A stretch of DNA of 23,784 nucleotides from Fibrobacteraceae bacterium (lineage in GTDB: Bacteria > Fibrobacterota > Fibrobacteria > Fibrobacterales > Fibrobacteraceae), in the NCBI GenBank assembly GCA_023231365.1, contig JALNVO010000008.1, positions 1 through 23,784 of the forward strand. Reading direction: 5' to 3'. Position 1 is the stretch's first letter, and each line of letters opens with the position of its first letter. Of the stretch, positions 23,646-23,784 are shown piece by piece. Below the pieces are notes generated by a model. It saw nothing but the letters and a program-made list of their open reading frames with translations, made no database searches and was not told where the DNA came from. Both the position numbers and the translations under genes were made by a program.

Positions 23646-23784
23646 TTGTTGCGGTGTCACGTTGTTCCATCCTCACCCCTTCGGGGCCGGCCTAGAGTCC
23701 GGCTCTTCGAACCCTGACGTTCCCTGGAGGGAACCGGCTTCTCGTTGTTGCGGTGTCACGTTGTTCCATCCTCACCCCTGCGGG
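23646..23784. repeat. Hairpin-rich repeat, two copies 99 bp apart, running off the right edge
   Basis: A 40-bp unit beginning TTGTTGCGGTGTCACGTTGT occurs at 23646-23685 and 23745-23784 with one mismatch (T at 23681, G at 23780). Between the copies are small stems: CCCC-TTC-GGGG (23676-23686, a UUCG-type loop), GCCGG/CCGGC (23686-23690 with 23699-23703) and GTTCCC-TGGA-GGGAAC (23719-23734). GC content is far above that of the neighbouring intergenic DNA. The spacing is 99 bp, or 33 codons, and the second copy reaches the window edge, so the number of units is unknown. It has no transposase and is not CRISPR-like. It resembles dispersed palindromic repeats placed between genes. Confidence 0.75.

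Noticed and set aside
23646..23784. CRISPR array
   Set aside because: Only two units, 40-bp repeats at 99-bp spacing, a spacer made of hairpins, and no cas genes.

Overview
The window looks like chromosomal DNA of a Fibrobacter-type bacterium (phylum Fibrobacterota). Supporting signs are lipoproteins with clusters of four serines behind the lipobox, a secreted GH26 mannanase ending in a short beta-rich module of the kind common in Fibrobacter secreted enzymes, large multi-PAS hybrid kinases, and a dense mixed-strand layout. This is inferred from protein style only; there is no rRNA or other marker here. No tRNA, rRNA, CRISPR array, transposase or phage gene was seen.

Layout. 1-334: 5' part of an S41 (C-terminal processing) peptidase leaving the window to the left. 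593-1650: a flavin-reductase-like protein convergent with a Ser-rich lipoprotein. 1971-7524: a phosphate block, with pstC-pstA-pstB-phoU overlapping on the minus strand, an outer-membrane barrel gene upstream of them, and a divergent pstS. Two promoters here (pstC and pstS) carry the same architecture: TTTAC(A/T) half-sites repeated at 11 bp, then exactly 19 bp, then a TACA(A/C)T -10. I read these as PhoB/PhoP boxes. PstS itself has its two lobes in the reverse of the usual order. 7573-9710: a ZIP metal transporter and a two-gene ThrE-type threonine/serine exporter.

9718-16003: two tandem cytoplasmic hybrid histidine kinases that share an unusual PAS-like double module. 16146-18373: a minus-strand run of a TPR exported protein, a DUF2314-like exported protein, a DUF3795-type Cys-rich protein and a possible 50-residue ORF. 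18535-21114: a secreted GH26 mannanase divergent from a regulator with two consecutive GntR-type winged helices plus a LacI-like ligand domain. 21144-21776: a GNAT acetyltransferase.

22042-23045: a decayed pair, a tiny Ser-rich lipoprotein (frameshifted in its signal peptide) one base upstream of a radical SAM/SPASM peptide-maturase-like gene that has an in-frame TGA, a frameshift at the SPASM cysteines and a lost 3' end. This resembles a maturase with its substrate, and is the most system-like element in the window, though here it appears inactivated. A pentapeptide-repeat gene abuts the break. The window ends in a hairpin-rich repeat with two copies 99 bp apart that continues beyond the right edge.
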